56,807 bases of DNA from positions 19,301-76,107 of the forward strand of contig RWJK01001590.1 in NCBI GenBank assembly GCA_004335835.1, given 5' to 3'. Origin of the DNA: Scenedesmus sp. ARA3. Taxonomy: Eukaryota; Chlorophyta; Chlorophyceae; Sphaeropleales; Scenedesmaceae. The stretch's first letter is position 1. Every line of letters begins with the position of its first letter. A program made the translations under genes and the position numbers. The notes beneath the pieces were generated by a model. It searched no databases and was not told the origin of the DNA. It saw only the letters and a program-made list of their open reading frames with translations. Below, in pieces: positions 56,701 to 56,807 of this stretch.

Positions 56701-56807
56701 TTTTCATACTGCCCCACATACAGGTACTTGAGCCCCTGCGCGCACAGGAAGACCTGCCAGCGGCCCTGGCCACGCGGCTTGAGGTTTGGCAGGCTGCCTG
56801 TGCCATC
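53723..56807 (-). CDS. Protein with three AP2-like domains, 5' end outside window
   Basis: Two exons visible, >56807-55796 and 55461-53723, joined in phase 1; 916 residues in the window and no start codon. AP2-like cores: first at the window edge (GRWQVFLCAQGLKYLYVGQY); second from residue 338, split by the intron (TG|IREHKGVFEVFLATPPFKYL); third at about 721-775 (GRLGVRTHKGGYEAFIATPP, FKYLYVGLYRTVQAAVQARD). Each is followed by a helix of the type DIAAVRAQMAEKPAARAVM, DVRYMAVKLSAKPAALAAMR or IQEMAARLAKKPQAVQAMQQ, the last two then reading YGT. Between the domains are Ala/Gln runs, an RRSSRKRS nuclear-signal-like patch and VPVKEEAD. It is a paralogue of the neighbouring two-domain gene on the same strand. 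A transcription factor role is inferred. Confidence 0.75.

Noticed and set aside
1..56807. CRISPR array, insertion sequence or retrotransposon
   Set aside because: Repeats present are direct tandem arrays without spacers of equal length; no transposase, reverse transcriptase, integrase, long terminal repeats or target-site duplications were seen.

Overview
The window looks like nuclear DNA of a green alga (Chlorophyta, plausibly Sphaeropleales/Scenedesmaceae; the order is inference). Genes are split by introns with GT donors (often GTGAG) and strikingly uniform TGCAG acceptors. Coding exons carry long CAG/GCA-encoded Gln, Ala and Ser runs. Intergenic DNA has no operons or Shine-Dalgarno sites. 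The families found (PLATZ, AP2/ERF-like, F-box plus leucine-rich sequence, AAAP amino-acid transporter, MTG1 GTPase, CAP protein) are eukaryotic. All gene models below come from reading splice sites by hand and checking that intron phases match.

Layout: (1) 158-2308 minus, vWA-domain protein, 3' end outside the window. (2) 4108-7038 minus, complete seven-exon MTG1-type circularly permuted GTPase. (3) 8871-14771 minus, 1806-residue Gln/Ala-rich protein. (4) 17177-19342 minus, F-box protein. (5) 20101-21783 minus, low-complexity protein with a SpoVS-like domain. (6) 23092-23861 minus, small two-helix membrane protein resembling bacterial YgaP-like proteins, 5' end unresolved, followed by a tentative plus-strand gene at 23871-24761. 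(7) 25472-29334 plus, complete nine-exon amino-acid transporter. (8) 29786-31755 plus, complete five-exon secreted CAP/PR-1-like protein with a TATA box. (9) 32979-45126 plus, complete eight-exon, 2572-residue PLATZ-domain protein. (10) 47666-50905 minus, single-exon protein with two AP2-like domains. (11) 53723-56807 minus, paralogue with three AP2-like domains, 5' end outside the window.

The genes do not form one pathway. At least three (PLATZ and the two AP2-like genes) are probable DNA-binding regulators, and the large Gln/Ala protein may be a fourth. The two AP2-like genes are neighbours on the same strand and share a helical module after the AP2 core.

The most unusual feature is a recurring pattern. 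Short tandem duplications (about 30-230 bp, one near 440 bp) straddle exon-intron or CDS-UTR junctions and leave decayed copies of an exon edge, splice site included, next to the working exon. I see this in the vWA gene (donor), the Gln/Ala gene (acceptor, four copies), the transporter (donor), three consecutive PLATZ introns (acceptors in two to five copies) and the 3' end of an AP2-like gene. It may be a source of intron growth, alternative splicing or intron birth in this genome.
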